Of a stretch of DNA of 64,000 bases, positions 18,301 to 27,300 are shown piece by piece. The stretch is from Fuerstiella sp. (GTDB lineage: Bacteria; Planctomycetota; Planctomycetia; Planctomycetales; Planctomycetaceae). Numbering within the stretch: the first letter of the stretch is position 1; each line of letters begins with the position of its first letter. The stretch lies in the NCBI GenBank assembly GCA_029247265.1, contig JAQWLN010000244.1, positions 1 through 64,000 on the forward strand, given 5' to 3'. The notes beneath the pieces were generated by a model. That model worked only from the letters and a program-made list of their open reading frames with translations, made no database searches and was not told the origin of the DNA. The position numbers were made by a program, and so were the translations under genes.

Positions 18301-18709
18301 TCATTCGAACAGCATGGACCACACGGCAGATCGGTTTCACGATGCAAAGCACGGTATACTGGACCGAGTGGTAATCGGTTTCGATGTCGACCGTGATTAC
18401 ACAACCAGTTTTGAATTCGTCATCGATGAAAGCGGACAGACAAGCGAACGGTGCTGGACGGCTCGAAGCTGGAACCCACAATGGTTCGTCGATGCCGAAG
18501 CTGACGATACGTCCTGGCGGTTCGAAGTGGCCATTCCGCACGCCGAACTTCAGGCAACACCTCTTCGTGCAGGCAGCCTGTGGGGCATCCGACTACAACG
18601 CCTGGCGCCTGGAATCGTGGAGCAATCGCTGACTGACCCGGAAGCGGAAAATGGAGCTGCGCATACGAACGGCCATGGTCTGCTGAGATTCATTCGTAAT
18701 CGAAAATAG
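15380..18709 (+). CDS. Large secreted protein: Ycf48-like propeller, helical repeats, CBM9-like domain
   Basis: A 1109-residue exported protein. A hydrophobic segment at about 33-55 ends in CAAQ; starting at the ATG at 15449 would give a normal-length signal peptide. About 80-410 is a Ycf48/BNR-type beta-propeller with repeated DGGRTW, NGGDSW, DGGVSW, DDGRSW and DSGKTW turns. About 415-620 (PEDVPMRMLASISGDQG, WRPDVICIE) I do not recognise. About 670-770 is helical, TPR-like. About 905-1109 resembles a CBM9/DOMON-type sugar- or haem-binding sandwich (KPVLDGLLTEKCWLDA, DDDHIYIAGRIE). A surface scaffold or polysaccharide-binding role is plausible, but no catalytic motif is visible. Confidence 0.75.
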   Translation: MKIRTRLLTLQVRSKLRSGASGFMHQRLIYFCKTSVTGTIAACAVLCTFLSMKCAAQHTGPEPDEGELAIVSEELTSVPFFSGPVPRRAAIADDASLNDVCCVGHDVWAVGDRGVIVRSNDDGTTWQTSILPLECSLQSVCFLTNQIGFVAGSRFDHFARQYYGILLKTRNGGDSWQHVATKDEAAREPRTLPSGNHSGFDLPPLSYVRFFDLNNGVAVGRLDSTVLRTSDGGRTWRSLKTEKTSGRWTSGAFLTPEDGIVVGAGSSYGTVVGEQLVTLAQPLRTFRRVNAASLARDRQGWLVGDGGFLLQSQDGGVSWVPPTGRLPTQLNDVFDFFCVDRNGTNVCVAGSPGGVVVHSHDDGRSWTFRQVSSSAPLRQIRFIDATTVLAVGAFGVIHRSQDSGKTWAPVRNGNYRAAVMCLVTDPEDVPMRMLASISGDQGFRSVVVQPSASLVGEKTEDQVAAYEMQVAIAQAGGNQFVQDWMFARTQPLQELVRDELLTSWARQTDGRVSELLPQRLAETIRVWRPDVICIERHSDTDEVAQIWLQAVHVAMNIAAGHDQRGAILDTAGLAPWQVSHVFRGLASQETSPLTFPGDALLPNLGTTADLISNHCLRLTPAVEAAPQATLTSATSRYAAHSRSAAATATPTHFFSGNLATPRSPSRRSLNHASPEDRRRLEQISQQDKTLRAALTGHLSQRTTPLGLIAHLKTLGADLPDSLALQQLQNLADLYKSKDNLEGMIAVLKETINRFPRAPQSAHAAEQLFQFYSSEELRFLRRNGSEKSVQNGIQPINFALPMSASGTAPIVRAGRGTLLANPSGSDRRAVDAQWNKNAQRALQALHSLAPEVADSPRLQLRQAANVRRAGEFVANSTLLAKAAAGNDLFSLLARAEQGAVHGAAATSVPTINLPKVRAKPVLDGLLTEKCWLDAIELHLAPSAGALNAPPTDCLMMLAWDDDHIYIAGRIEHCPGHSNSMDHTADRFHDAKHGILDRVVIGFDVDRDYTTSFEFVIDESGQTSERCWTARSWNPQWFVDAEADDTSWRFEVAIPHAELQATPLRAGSLWGIRLQRLAPGIVEQSLTDPEAENGAAHTNGHGLLRFIRNRK

Positions 18710-18717
18710 CCATCGCC

Positions 18718-20670
18718 TCAATTGCCCTGTACGACATTGACGTACTTAAACCAATTTTCGAACGTTTCCACGGGCTTGAAATACTTCATCCGCGGCTGCA
18801 CCAGATAAAAACGCGTTCGTGCCATTGATCCCGCATAGGGACAGTCGTTGTACAGCATGTCAAGCATCTGTCCGTAAATCACAGTGCGTTCCGGCGACGG
18901 CTGCATCTGCACGATCTGCTCGTACAACTTGTCGTACTCTGCGTTCTTGTAGTTGAAGTGATTCGCTCCAGGAGCCTCGTTTGGACCGTAAAACAACGCG
19001 AGGTTGTTCTCTCCGTCGGGATAGTCGGAGCCCCAGGCGAAAGCGAACATCGAGGCATTCTTGTTGTCAACGGTCTGAATCAAAGTCGAGAAATCGACAA
19101 GAATCACATTCACATCAACGCCGATTTCCTTCAATTGGCGGGCCATCAGTTCTGACTGCCCCTTGCTGTTCCGGCCCTTGGACATATGAAAGTCAATTCG
19201 CGGCAGCCCTTTGCCGCCTGGATATCCGGCTCTGGCCAGCAGCTCGCGGGCTCGCACCAGGTCGGGACCTCGATAGGCGTCAGGACTAAAACCATCCTCT
19301 GGATATCCGGCAAGGCCGGGAGGAATGGGGCCATCGAAAACAACATTCAGCCCGTTGTAAAACGCTTCATTCAGCTCATCCCAGTCCAGAGCCAGGCACA
19401 TCGCCTGGCGGAGGGCTCGTTTTTCATCCGTGTAGCCACCCAGTAATTCGTCTTCCATGTTGAAGCCACGAAAGATGAAGTCCATCAAGGGCACTGCATG
19501 TCCGGCAATCCCCTTCTTGCGAACTGCAGGCAGCAGCTTGCCCGTACGTTTATTGAACACCTGCTCGTAGAATTCGGCCGGCACCTGAGTGTAATCCAGC
19601 TCTCCCTTTTCAAACTTCAGCCAGACCGGCTGGTCCTGCTGCAGAAACTCGACCTGAATCTCGTCCAGAAAAGGAAGGCGGCGACCTGCAGGTTCGGTGA
19701 AACCCGCCTCCACGTCCTCCGGCATATGTTCGGCCGGATAGACGCACTGGTGGTAGTTGGGATTCCGCCGATAGGTCAACTTCACACCTTTCTGCCAGTC
19801 TTCTTCAGACATCAGAAACGGCCCGGTGCCAACCGGACGAAGCCCGAATTTGCTGCCGTACTCTTCGACGGCTTCACGAGGAACGATGGACGTCTGAAAC
19901 ATCGCCAGTGTCCACAGAAAGCGACTGACCGGTTTTCGGAGAGTTACGTCAAATTCATAGTTGTTCAGAATCTTCAGACCCTGAACGTCGGCCTCGTAGT
20001 CAAACGTGGCTGCGGCGTTCTGCTGTGCGTGATATTCGTCAAACCCCTGGATCGCGTCCTTGAAGATCCACCAGACTTTGGAATCTGACTTTTGGTCGGC
20101 CATCCGCTTCCACGAGTACACCACATCCCCGGCCACCATTTCCCGACCCGTTCCACCGGGGAAACAGGGATCGTCGTGAAAATGAACACCCTGCTTGAGT
20201 TTGAAGGACCATGTCAGGCCGTCCTCTGACTGAACGGGCATTTCTTCCAGCAGCAGCGGCTCCAGTTCGAAGGGGCGAACGAGATATTTGTACTGCAGCA
20301 ATGTCTCGTAGACCTGGCTTGCACATCGATTTTCGTAGACGGTCGAGCCGCGAATCGGGTCAAACGACTTCGGCCCGTCCGAACGCATGACAAATCTCCC
20401 TTTCCGCAACCGACCATTTGCAGCACGCTCCTGATACGTCGATGAATCCAGAGAATCATCTGTTCCGACCGCATCCGATGTGTCCATTGCGGTGTCGACA
20501 CTTCCGCTGCCACGCGAGGGGACTCCGCCATCACCGCACCCGGCCAATAACAACGTAACTAGCAGAGCTGCGGAACAGCTGTTGATAACGTTGTTTCCGG
20601 TTCGTGAATTGGTCTGTTGCCGATATGCGTGACGGAAATTGCTGTAACTGTGCACTTCGTTTAACTCCAC
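18718..20670 (-). CDS. Peptide ABC transporter substrate-binding lipoprotein (SBP family 5)
   Basis: Extracytoplasmic solute-binding protein of the DppA/OppA family. A lipobox LLLAGC follows a hydrophobic stretch at about residues 33-44, so it should be a lipoprotein processed by LspA. The n-region is unusually long at about 30 residues. Family signatures include GPKSFDPIRGSTVYENRC near the mature N-terminus, LTWSFKLKQGVHFHDDP and GTGPFLMSEEDW; the C-terminal lobe ends with PYAGSMARTRFYLVQP. No permease or ATPase gene is adjacent, so it is an orphan here. The ligand is probably a peptide, but that cannot be confirmed from the sequence. Confidence 0.86.
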   Translation of the reverse strand: MELNEVHSYSNFRHAYRQQTNSRTGNNVINSCSAALLVTLLLAGCGDGGVPSRGSGSVDTAMDTSDAVGTDDSLDSSTYQERAANGRLRKGRFVMRSDGPKSFDPIRGSTVYENRCASQVYETLLQYKYLVRPFELEPLLLEEMPVQSEDGLTWSFKLKQGVHFHDDPCFPGGTGREMVAGDVVYSWKRMADQKSDSKVWWIFKDAIQGFDEYHAQQNAAATFDYEADVQGLKILNNYEFDVTLRKPVSRFLWTLAMFQTSIVPREAVEEYGSKFGLRPVGTGPFLMSEEDWQKGVKLTYRRNPNYHQCVYPAEHMPEDVEAGFTEPAGRRLPFLDEIQVEFLQQDQPVWLKFEKGELDYTQVPAEFYEQVFNKRTGKLLPAVRKKGIAGHAVPLMDFIFRGFNMEDELLGGYTDEKRALRQAMCLALDWDELNEAFYNGLNVVFDGPIPPGLAGYPEDGFSPDAYRGPDLVRARELLARAGYPGGKGLPRIDFHMSKGRNSKGQSELMARQLKEIGVDVNVILVDFSTLIQTVDNKNASMFAFAWGSDYPDGENNLALFYGPNEAPGANHFNYKNAEYDKLYEQIVQMQPSPERTVIYGQMLDMLYNDCPYAGSMARTRFYLVQPRMKYFKPVETFENWFKYVNVVQGN

Positions 20671-21184
20671 GACTGGCTGTCTACAAACGGGGGAATGGAA
20701 CGGTATTGGCAGACAACGGGTCCACGCAAGTGCAGCTGTGCTGTCACCTTCCGTTTAAGTGCTTTCCGGCAGCCAGATCGACCGCGGTCATGATGTGAAA
20801 AGACAGATAGGATTTTCGACCAGCATGCAGTTTTCAGCCACAAGGGTGACCGTGCCAAAGATTAACGGTGCGAACGAGGCTGAATTGAGGGCTCTGCATC
20901 AGAATACGACCACAGGGTCGGTTTAGGCCAACGAGGCCGATTAGCCCGACTTGCAGGGCAAAAAACACTGGTTTTACGGCATCAGAATGGCTTATCACCC
21001 CCGAATTCGCGGGCCTTCAGCATTCCATGACCGAGCTGTCCACAAGAAGGTGAAATTGAGGATTTGCATCTCAACCGATTTGCCGCAAAACTATGCGAAC
21101 GCAATTCCCCCCCTTAAGTGGCCGCGTTCTGTTCCAACTGCGTTTTCTCTATTTCCTCCTGATTCCTCATAATCTTCAGTCAGT
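20671..21184. other. Divergent intergenic region, 514 bp
   Basis: Separates the substrate-binding lipoprotein (minus) from the zinc-ribbon protein (plus). A poly-C run (about 21107-21114) occurs close to the right end. I see no gene, hairpin terminator or clear promoter. Confidence 0.45.
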
Positions 21185-22975
21185 ATGTCCACATCATTTC
21201 AGAGTTGCCCGGGCTGTGAAGCCTTTATCCTGTCTGGCACCAAGGAGTGTCCCCAATGTGGTCACGAGATTAAGGCCGAACGTGTCGTCGCAGAGGATAC
21301 TTCGAACACAGTTGGCGACCGCAAATTCAGGGAAATGTTCGACCCATGCCCAAAATGCAACGAAATGGTCCGCTACGGACTCGTTCGCTGCTGGAACTGC
21401 AATGCGTTCATGCGGGCTGATGTTGAAGCGAAGTACCGGGAAATGACGGCCAAACCTCAGGCCATAATTTTCAGCGACATCCAGCTGGAAGATCGCACCG
21501 AAATGCTTCCCGCCAGGGAAGCGTACGATCGGGGCGAAGGGCATGAAATGTTCGACGCAGAAGAAGAGGACAACGCAGAATTCACATTGAATCACCTTCC
21601 GGCGGGTAATCCCTCCGGTGCTGAATTCGAACTCGATTCGCCCGCGGCGGCTGCACCGCCGCAAAGTTCCGCTCCGGCTGAGAAACCTAAACCACAGGAA
21701 AAACCCAAGGATACAGCTCCCGCAGAAAAGGTGGCCGCTTCCTCGTCAGAGACAAAGCCCGCCGACGGCGCTACAGCAGCAAAAGGTGTTTCCGATAAAC
21801 CAGCAGAGGCAGACTCGGAACAGCAGGCGGCGCCCACCGACATCAATGACGACGAGCTTCTCGGCATCGCCATGCAGGACGAAAAGGACGTCAAACGTCG
21901 CCAGCGTGACAAGGTCAAGGAGTCTCACCGTAAGCGCATTCTGCTGCCCTGTTCATGTGGCGCCTGGATTCGCGTCAGAGAAGACCAGGGCGGTCGCACT
22001 CTGCGCTGCAGGCAATGCAAGAACCCTTTCATCGTGCCTGACATCAAGAAGAAGGAAAAAAACACTCAGGAAGCAGGTGGCACCAAGGCACCGCAGATCA
22101 GCGTCAACTGGATCGAGAATCTGCAACTTCACATTATCACACCGACGGATGTGGTTCTGAAACCCGGGAGTCTGGAAAAAACATTCGAGGACGTAGACGG
22201 AATTTTCCACGAAACGGGGCTGTACCTTGTTAAGTATGCAGCCCAGGCAAAGAAAAGCATGTTCGGAAAGGCCGCCGACGGCCCTCCCGCAGTTGAACAA
22301 CAACGCGCGCAGCTGCGGGAACACATTCAGAAAACCGGAGCCGTTGCTGATCTGCCATTCGGCGAATTACATACAGTCACTGCAGAGCAGACGGCAAAAA
22401 TCCGACTGATTCAACCGGTTGCTGAGGCTCACGAGAGCATGTTCGCTGGTGTGCCGGTATTTGGAGACGGACGAATCGCAGTTTACCTGCCGCTTGAACT
22501 CCAGGAAAACCGGCAGGCCTTTATCTCGATGCCGTTAAGCGTTCATCGGCAATTCTCAGAGCATGTCAGTAACCTGTTCGGCCTGAAGATTCCGGCCGAA
22601 GACAATGGAGTTCCGGCAGCTGAAGAAACAGAAACTCTGTTCTGCTTTCTGAGCGAAGTGAAGATTGAGGCTGTCAAGAACCTGGCCTACTACGAAAACG
22701 ATCCCGGATTCGATACCGAACTATCGGGGTACATCTGCGAAGCCTGCGGTGCGGCAATCACCGAAAGTTCTCGCAAGAACAAGAAGCTTGGTGGAGCCGC
22801 CGGCAAGGGACTGGCGAAGGCCAAGTGTCCCAAGTGCAGCAATAAATTCGGCGGTCAGAAGGCCTATCAGGTATCCAGGAAGGCAGACAGTACGGAAGAA
22901 GTCGAAGAAGATGTCGACGATGTGCTGAAGCCAAAAGCCGAAACGGCTGCGGCCGCCGACGAATCGGCATCCTGA
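21185..22975 (+). CDS. Multi-zinc-ribbon hypothetical protein
   Basis: A 596-residue cytoplasmic protein not assigned to a known function. Four Cys4 ribbons are visible: CPGC/CPQC (residues 8-24), CPKC/CWNC (about 55-77), CSCG/CRQC (about 256-280) and CEAC/CPKC (about 519-547). The region 140-220 is low-complexity Ala/Pro/Glu/Lys, likely disordered. Between ribbons 3 and 4 lies a globular domain beginning ISVNWIENLQLHIITPTDVVL. The acidic C-terminal tail follows the last ribbon. Ribbon proteins of this style recur in planctomycetes. RNA, ribosome or polymerase contact is possible but unsupported. No Shine-Dalgarno sequence is evident. Confidence 0.72.
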   Translation: MSTSFQSCPGCEAFILSGTKECPQCGHEIKAERVVAEDTSNTVGDRKFREMFDPCPKCNEMVRYGLVRCWNCNAFMRADVEAKYREMTAKPQAIIFSDIQLEDRTEMLPAREAYDRGEGHEMFDAEEEDNAEFTLNHLPAGNPSGAEFELDSPAAAAPPQSSAPAEKPKPQEKPKDTAPAEKVAASSSETKPADGATAAKGVSDKPAEADSEQQAAPTDINDDELLGIAMQDEKDVKRRQRDKVKESHRKRILLPCSCGAWIRVREDQGGRTLRCRQCKNPFIVPDIKKKEKNTQEAGGTKAPQISVNWIENLQLHIITPTDVVLKPGSLEKTFEDVDGIFHETGLYLVKYAAQAKKSMFGKAADGPPAVEQQRAQLREHIQKTGAVADLPFGELHTVTAEQTAKIRLIQPVAEAHESMFAGVPVFGDGRIAVYLPLELQENRQAFISMPLSVHRQFSEHVSNLFGLKIPAEDNGVPAAEETETLFCFLSEVKIEAVKNLAYYENDPGFDTELSGYICEACGAAITESSRKNKKLGGAAGKGLAKAKCPKCSNKFGGQKAYQVSRKADSTEEVEEDVDDVLKPKAETAAAADESAS

Positions 22976-22987
22976 AATACGAACAGG

Positions 22988-24304
22988 TTATGCCGCGTCA
23001 CGAGCCGTCGCTGCCGAGCTGAATCCGGAGACTGCATCACTCAGCAGCTGCGTTGTTTTATTCAGAGCACCTTGCTGCGCCACAACCAGACTGCAGGCAT
23101 TTTCACCCAGCAGCGCCCGTGAATCCGAATCCGACAACAGCTTCTTCACCGTCGGCAGAAACTGATCCGGGGTCTCCAGCTGAGTGGCAGCATTGGTGTT
23201 ATGAAGTTGCTCCACGATATCCTTGAAGTTCCACGTGTTGGGACCGAACACCACAGCGGCTCCGTATGCGGCCGGTTCCAGCATGTTCTGACCCCCGCGC
23301 GGCCCGAAACTTCCTCCCACAAAAGCGATGTCCGCCAGTCCCCAGCAGGCCGATAGTTCACCAATCGTGTCCAGCAGGATGACCGAATCTCGTGGCACGA
23401 CACTGTCATCGGTGCATTCCGAACGCCGAATCAACCGACATTCCGCGGCATGAACCATAGCCGCCACATCATCAAACCGTTCCCTGTGTCGAGGCACAAG
23501 AATCAATCGCAGATTGACATGCTCAGCCCGCAGTTCCTTCCAGGCATTGAGTGCCAGTTGCTCTTCCGGGTGCTGCGTGCTGCCGGCCATCAGAACAACA
23601 TCGCCGTCCTCAATGCCAAACAGTTTTCGAAACTCTGTGGTTGCCGCATTCCGGCGATTCGTCGTAACGCCGTCAAATTTGATCGAACCGGTAGCCTGAG
23701 TTGCCGCGGCTGCTGCCCCCAGACTGCGCAGCCGACCCGCATATTCCTCTGTCTGTGCGGCGACGACACTAAACTTTCTGAACAACGGAGCCATGACCGA
23801 CTTCACACGTGAGTAGCCTCGAAAGCTGCGTTCACTCATCCGGGCATTCACAAGCGCCGTTCTCACGCCCGCCTGACTGCATTCACGCAGGAAGTTGGGC
23901 CACAATTCCAACTCGACAAGGACCACCATCGCCGGCTTCACACGTCGCAGAGCGTTCGAGACCGCCCATGAAAAATCGAGAGGAAACCAGGACACGCTGC
24001 AATCAGTAAATCTTGACGCAGCCAGTTCGTACCCTGTATCGGTCGACGAAGTAATGACGATCTGAAAGGCGTCTCCCGTTTCGATGCGAAAGGCGTGTAC
24101 AAGCTTTTGTAACTGCACAACTTCGCCCACACTAACCGCGTGAAACCACACGACGGGTTTGTCATCACTGCTGATCGGCAGGTCACCAAGCAGTTTTTCC
24201 CGCCATCCTTTGCGGTAACGACCGTGACGAATATTTCGCCACAGAATCACTGGTAACAGCACCGACAATAAACAAGCGTAGATGCAGTTCAATACCCACG
24301 TCAT
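22988..24304 (-). CDS. waaA: 3-deoxy-D-manno-octulosonic acid (Kdo) transferase
   Basis: Membrane-anchored GT-B glycosyltransferase that adds Kdo to lipid A precursor. The N-terminal hydrophobic anchor (about 1-24) is followed by YRKGWREKLLGDLP, then VWFHAVSVGEVVQL, LVELELWPNFL, GSIKFDGV and the donor-site FVGGSFGPRGGQNMLEPAAYG. Length 438 is standard. It lies 27 bp downstream of secA on the same strand and is likely co-transcribed. With lpxA and lpxC in the same window it supports synthesis of Kdo-bearing lipid A. Confidence 0.94.
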   Translation of the reverse strand: MTWVLNCIYACLLSVLLPVILWRNIRHGRYRKGWREKLLGDLPISSDDKPVVWFHAVSVGEVVQLQKLVHAFRIETGDAFQIVITSSTDTGYELAASRFTDCSVSWFPLDFSWAVSNALRRVKPAMVVLVELELWPNFLRECSQAGVRTALVNARMSERSFRGYSRVKSVMAPLFRKFSVVAAQTEEYAGRLRSLGAAAAATQATGSIKFDGVTTNRRNAATTEFRKLFGIEDGDVVLMAGSTQHPEEQLALNAWKELRAEHVNLRLILVPRHRERFDDVAAMVHAAECRLIRRSECTDDSVVPRDSVILLDTIGELSACWGLADIAFVGGSFGPRGGQNMLEPAAYGAAVVFGPNTWNFKDIVEQLHNTNAATQLETPDQFLPTVKKLLSDSDSRALLGENACSLVVAQQGALNKTTQLLSDAVSGFSSAATARDAA

Positions 24305-24331
24305 AACGGAATCCGTTCCGGACTGTGCAAA

Positions 24332-27300
24332 CTACTTACCGCAACATTTCTTGTACTTCTTCCCGCTGCCACACGGACAGGGATCATTACGGCCGACCTT
24401 GGGCGAGGCGTTAACAATCGGATCGACAGCTTTGTTCTCTTCTCCAGGTTCGGCGCCACTGGTCTGATGCTGATCGACCGCCTCGTCGATGGGCGGGGCC
24501 ACATCCTGCTCCGTCGCTGTGACCTTCCATAGCGATCCCACAAACGCCGGGCTTTCCTGCTCAATACGGAAGATCGCCTGAGTCACCTGTTCGTCGATTC
24601 GCTCCCACATCGACAGAAATGCCTTGCGACCTTCGCGTTTGTATTCGGTCTTCGGATCTTTCTGAGCATAGCCCACAAAGCCGATCCCCTGGCGAAGGTG
24701 CCCCATATAGTACAGGTGATCTTTCCACGCCGTATCCACAATTTCCAGCAGCACAGATCGCTCAGTCTGTCGTAGTTCCGGACGATAGGCGTGATCGACT
24801 CCCTGCAGAAACCGTGTTCGCGCTTCCGACGGTCGCATGGAGTACAACTTCTCCTGATCGACCGTCCACTGAATTTCCTGATCGGCCCATTCGGCCACCT
24901 GCTTCGCCTGGTCCTCAGTCACTCGAGTGGCGACATTATCTGAGTCCGGCAGTAGTTCCAGTAATCTGGCTTCTACCTGTCGAGTGTCGGGCCTGCTTTT
25001 CAGATAAACACGACTTGTGTCGATCAGCAGATCGAGGATCTGCTGAGTCGACATCGACGCAAATTGCTCGGGCGCAAACTCTCGTTTGAATCTTGAGCTT
25101 GCCCAACGACAAAGTTTCTCCCGGTTGTACTTTTCACCCTGGGAGCCATCACCGGTGAGAAAACTACTGAGACCAACATTGACGGGAAACGTGACTTCCT
25201 TTTCATCATAGCGTGTGCGAACCAGTTCCTTCAGATAAGCCTCAATATCGCTCTGTTCTTTTCCCTCAAGATCTTTCACGGTGATATTCAGCGTGAAGTG
25301 ATGCTGAGCCCACCCGCATAGTGATTTTCGTTCAAAGTCCGCGTCGAGAAATTCGTCAAGAAGGGTCAGGTCCCAGCGACCAATGAATCCACGAGCCATT
25401 TCCAGAAGATGGATCTGCAGGTCAGCTCGATCAATCTTTGGTAGATCGCGGTCATGCAGGTTCAGGCCAAAGTAAACGTTGGCCCACTTCTTCAGTGCAA
25501 CCCAGTTCCACTGGCGAGTAATGTCCTCGTCCTCTTCACCACCTTCTTCAGGAAGATGAACTTCCAGCTGTTCAAAAATGACTCCGTCGTATTGACGCTC
25601 GGCTTCGTCACGCAGATAGTCTTCCAGCTGTTTTCGGTCGTATCCACGCAACTGCTTCGTTTCCAGTTCCAGGTGTAGTTTTTGACCGGCCCATTCGACT
25701 ATGGTTTCGTTACGATAATCACTATCCAGAAAGTGGCCCAGCCAATGATCGATCTGGTCGTCCATCATGCCGACCAGCAGATCGCGACAATCCGCACCAT
25801 CCAGAATGTTCTGGCGGTACGAGTACGTCCGCTTCCGCTGCTCATCCATCACCTCGTCGTACTCAAGCAGGTTTTTGCGCTGATCGAAATGGCGTTCTTC
25901 AATCTTCTTCTGAGCACCTTCCACCTTGCGAGTGACCATCGGACTGATGATGGGTTCGCCGTCTTCAAGTCCGGCCCACTGCATAACTCTTTTCACAAAA
26001 TCGCCCGCGAATAACCGCATGAGTTTATCGTCGAGCGAGATAAAGAAGCGACTGGAGCCGGGGTCACCCTGTCGACCGGATCGTCCCCGCAGCTGCAGGT
26101 CGATTCGGCGGGAATCGTGTCGCTCTGTACCGACGACGTGCAGGCCGCCAAGCTCCTGAATTTCCTTTGCCTCAACCTTCATCCCCCCGCGTTCGGCGAT
26201 CTGATCCGTCAGTTCATCCCACTCCGACTTCGGGACTTCCAGCCGTGATTCGTATTTGGCCTTCAGTTCTTCCCATGCGGAATGTTCTGGGTTTCCGCCA
26301 AGAATAATGTCGGTCCCACGACCGGCCATATTCGTAGCAATCGTCACAGCACCGCGACGCCCTGCCTGAGCAACAATTTCCGCTTCGCGTTCGTGCTGCT
26401 TGGCATTCAGAACATCGTGTTTGATGCCGCGTTTGACCAGTTTCCTGCTGACCAGTTCGGACGTTTCGATCGACGTCGTACCGACCAGGATCGGTCGTCC
26501 CGTCTCGTTGACCTCCTGTATTTCCAGAACAACGGCATTCCATTTTTCCTTGTCGGTGCCATAGATGTTGTCCGGATGGTTAATCCGCTGCATGATTCTG
26601 TTGGTTGGTACAGCCATCACGTCCAGCTGATAAATTTTCCAGAACTCCTCCGCTTCGGTCATCGCCGTTCCGGTCATGCCGGCCAGCTTGCCATACAGCT
26701 TGAAATAATTCTGCAGTGTAATCGTGGCCAGCGTCTGCGACTCGGCCTTGATCTTCATGCCCTCTTTCGCTTCAACGGCCTGATGCAACCCGTCGCTCCA
26801 CTGACGACCTTCCATCTTTCGACCGGTATTCTCGTCGACGATCACAACTTCACCACGTTCGACGACGTAGTGCACATCCTTTTTGTACAGGTGGTGCGCT
26901 TTCAATGAGTTGTCGATCAGATGGGGCCACTCCATATTTCCGGCTGTGTAAAAGCTGTCGACGCCAGCGAGTTCTTCCGCCCGGCGAGTGCCCTCTTCGG
27001 TAAGGTGACAGGTGTGTTCCTTTTCTTTGACTTCAAAGTCCACGTCGGGCCGCAGCTGCCGGGAGATTGTGTTGGCTTTGGGGTACTTTTCCAGATTGTC
27101 GTGTGCAGGACCGGAAATAATCAGCGGCGTTCGTGCTTCGTCGATCAGGATATTGTCGATCTCGTCCACGACCGCATAGTCCAGCGGGCCCTGAACCTGC
27201 AGTTCCTTTGTCGGCTTCATATTGTCGCGCAGGTAATCGAAGCCAAACTGATTACTTGTGCCATACGTGATATCGCAGGCATAATGCTGCTGCCGTTCCT

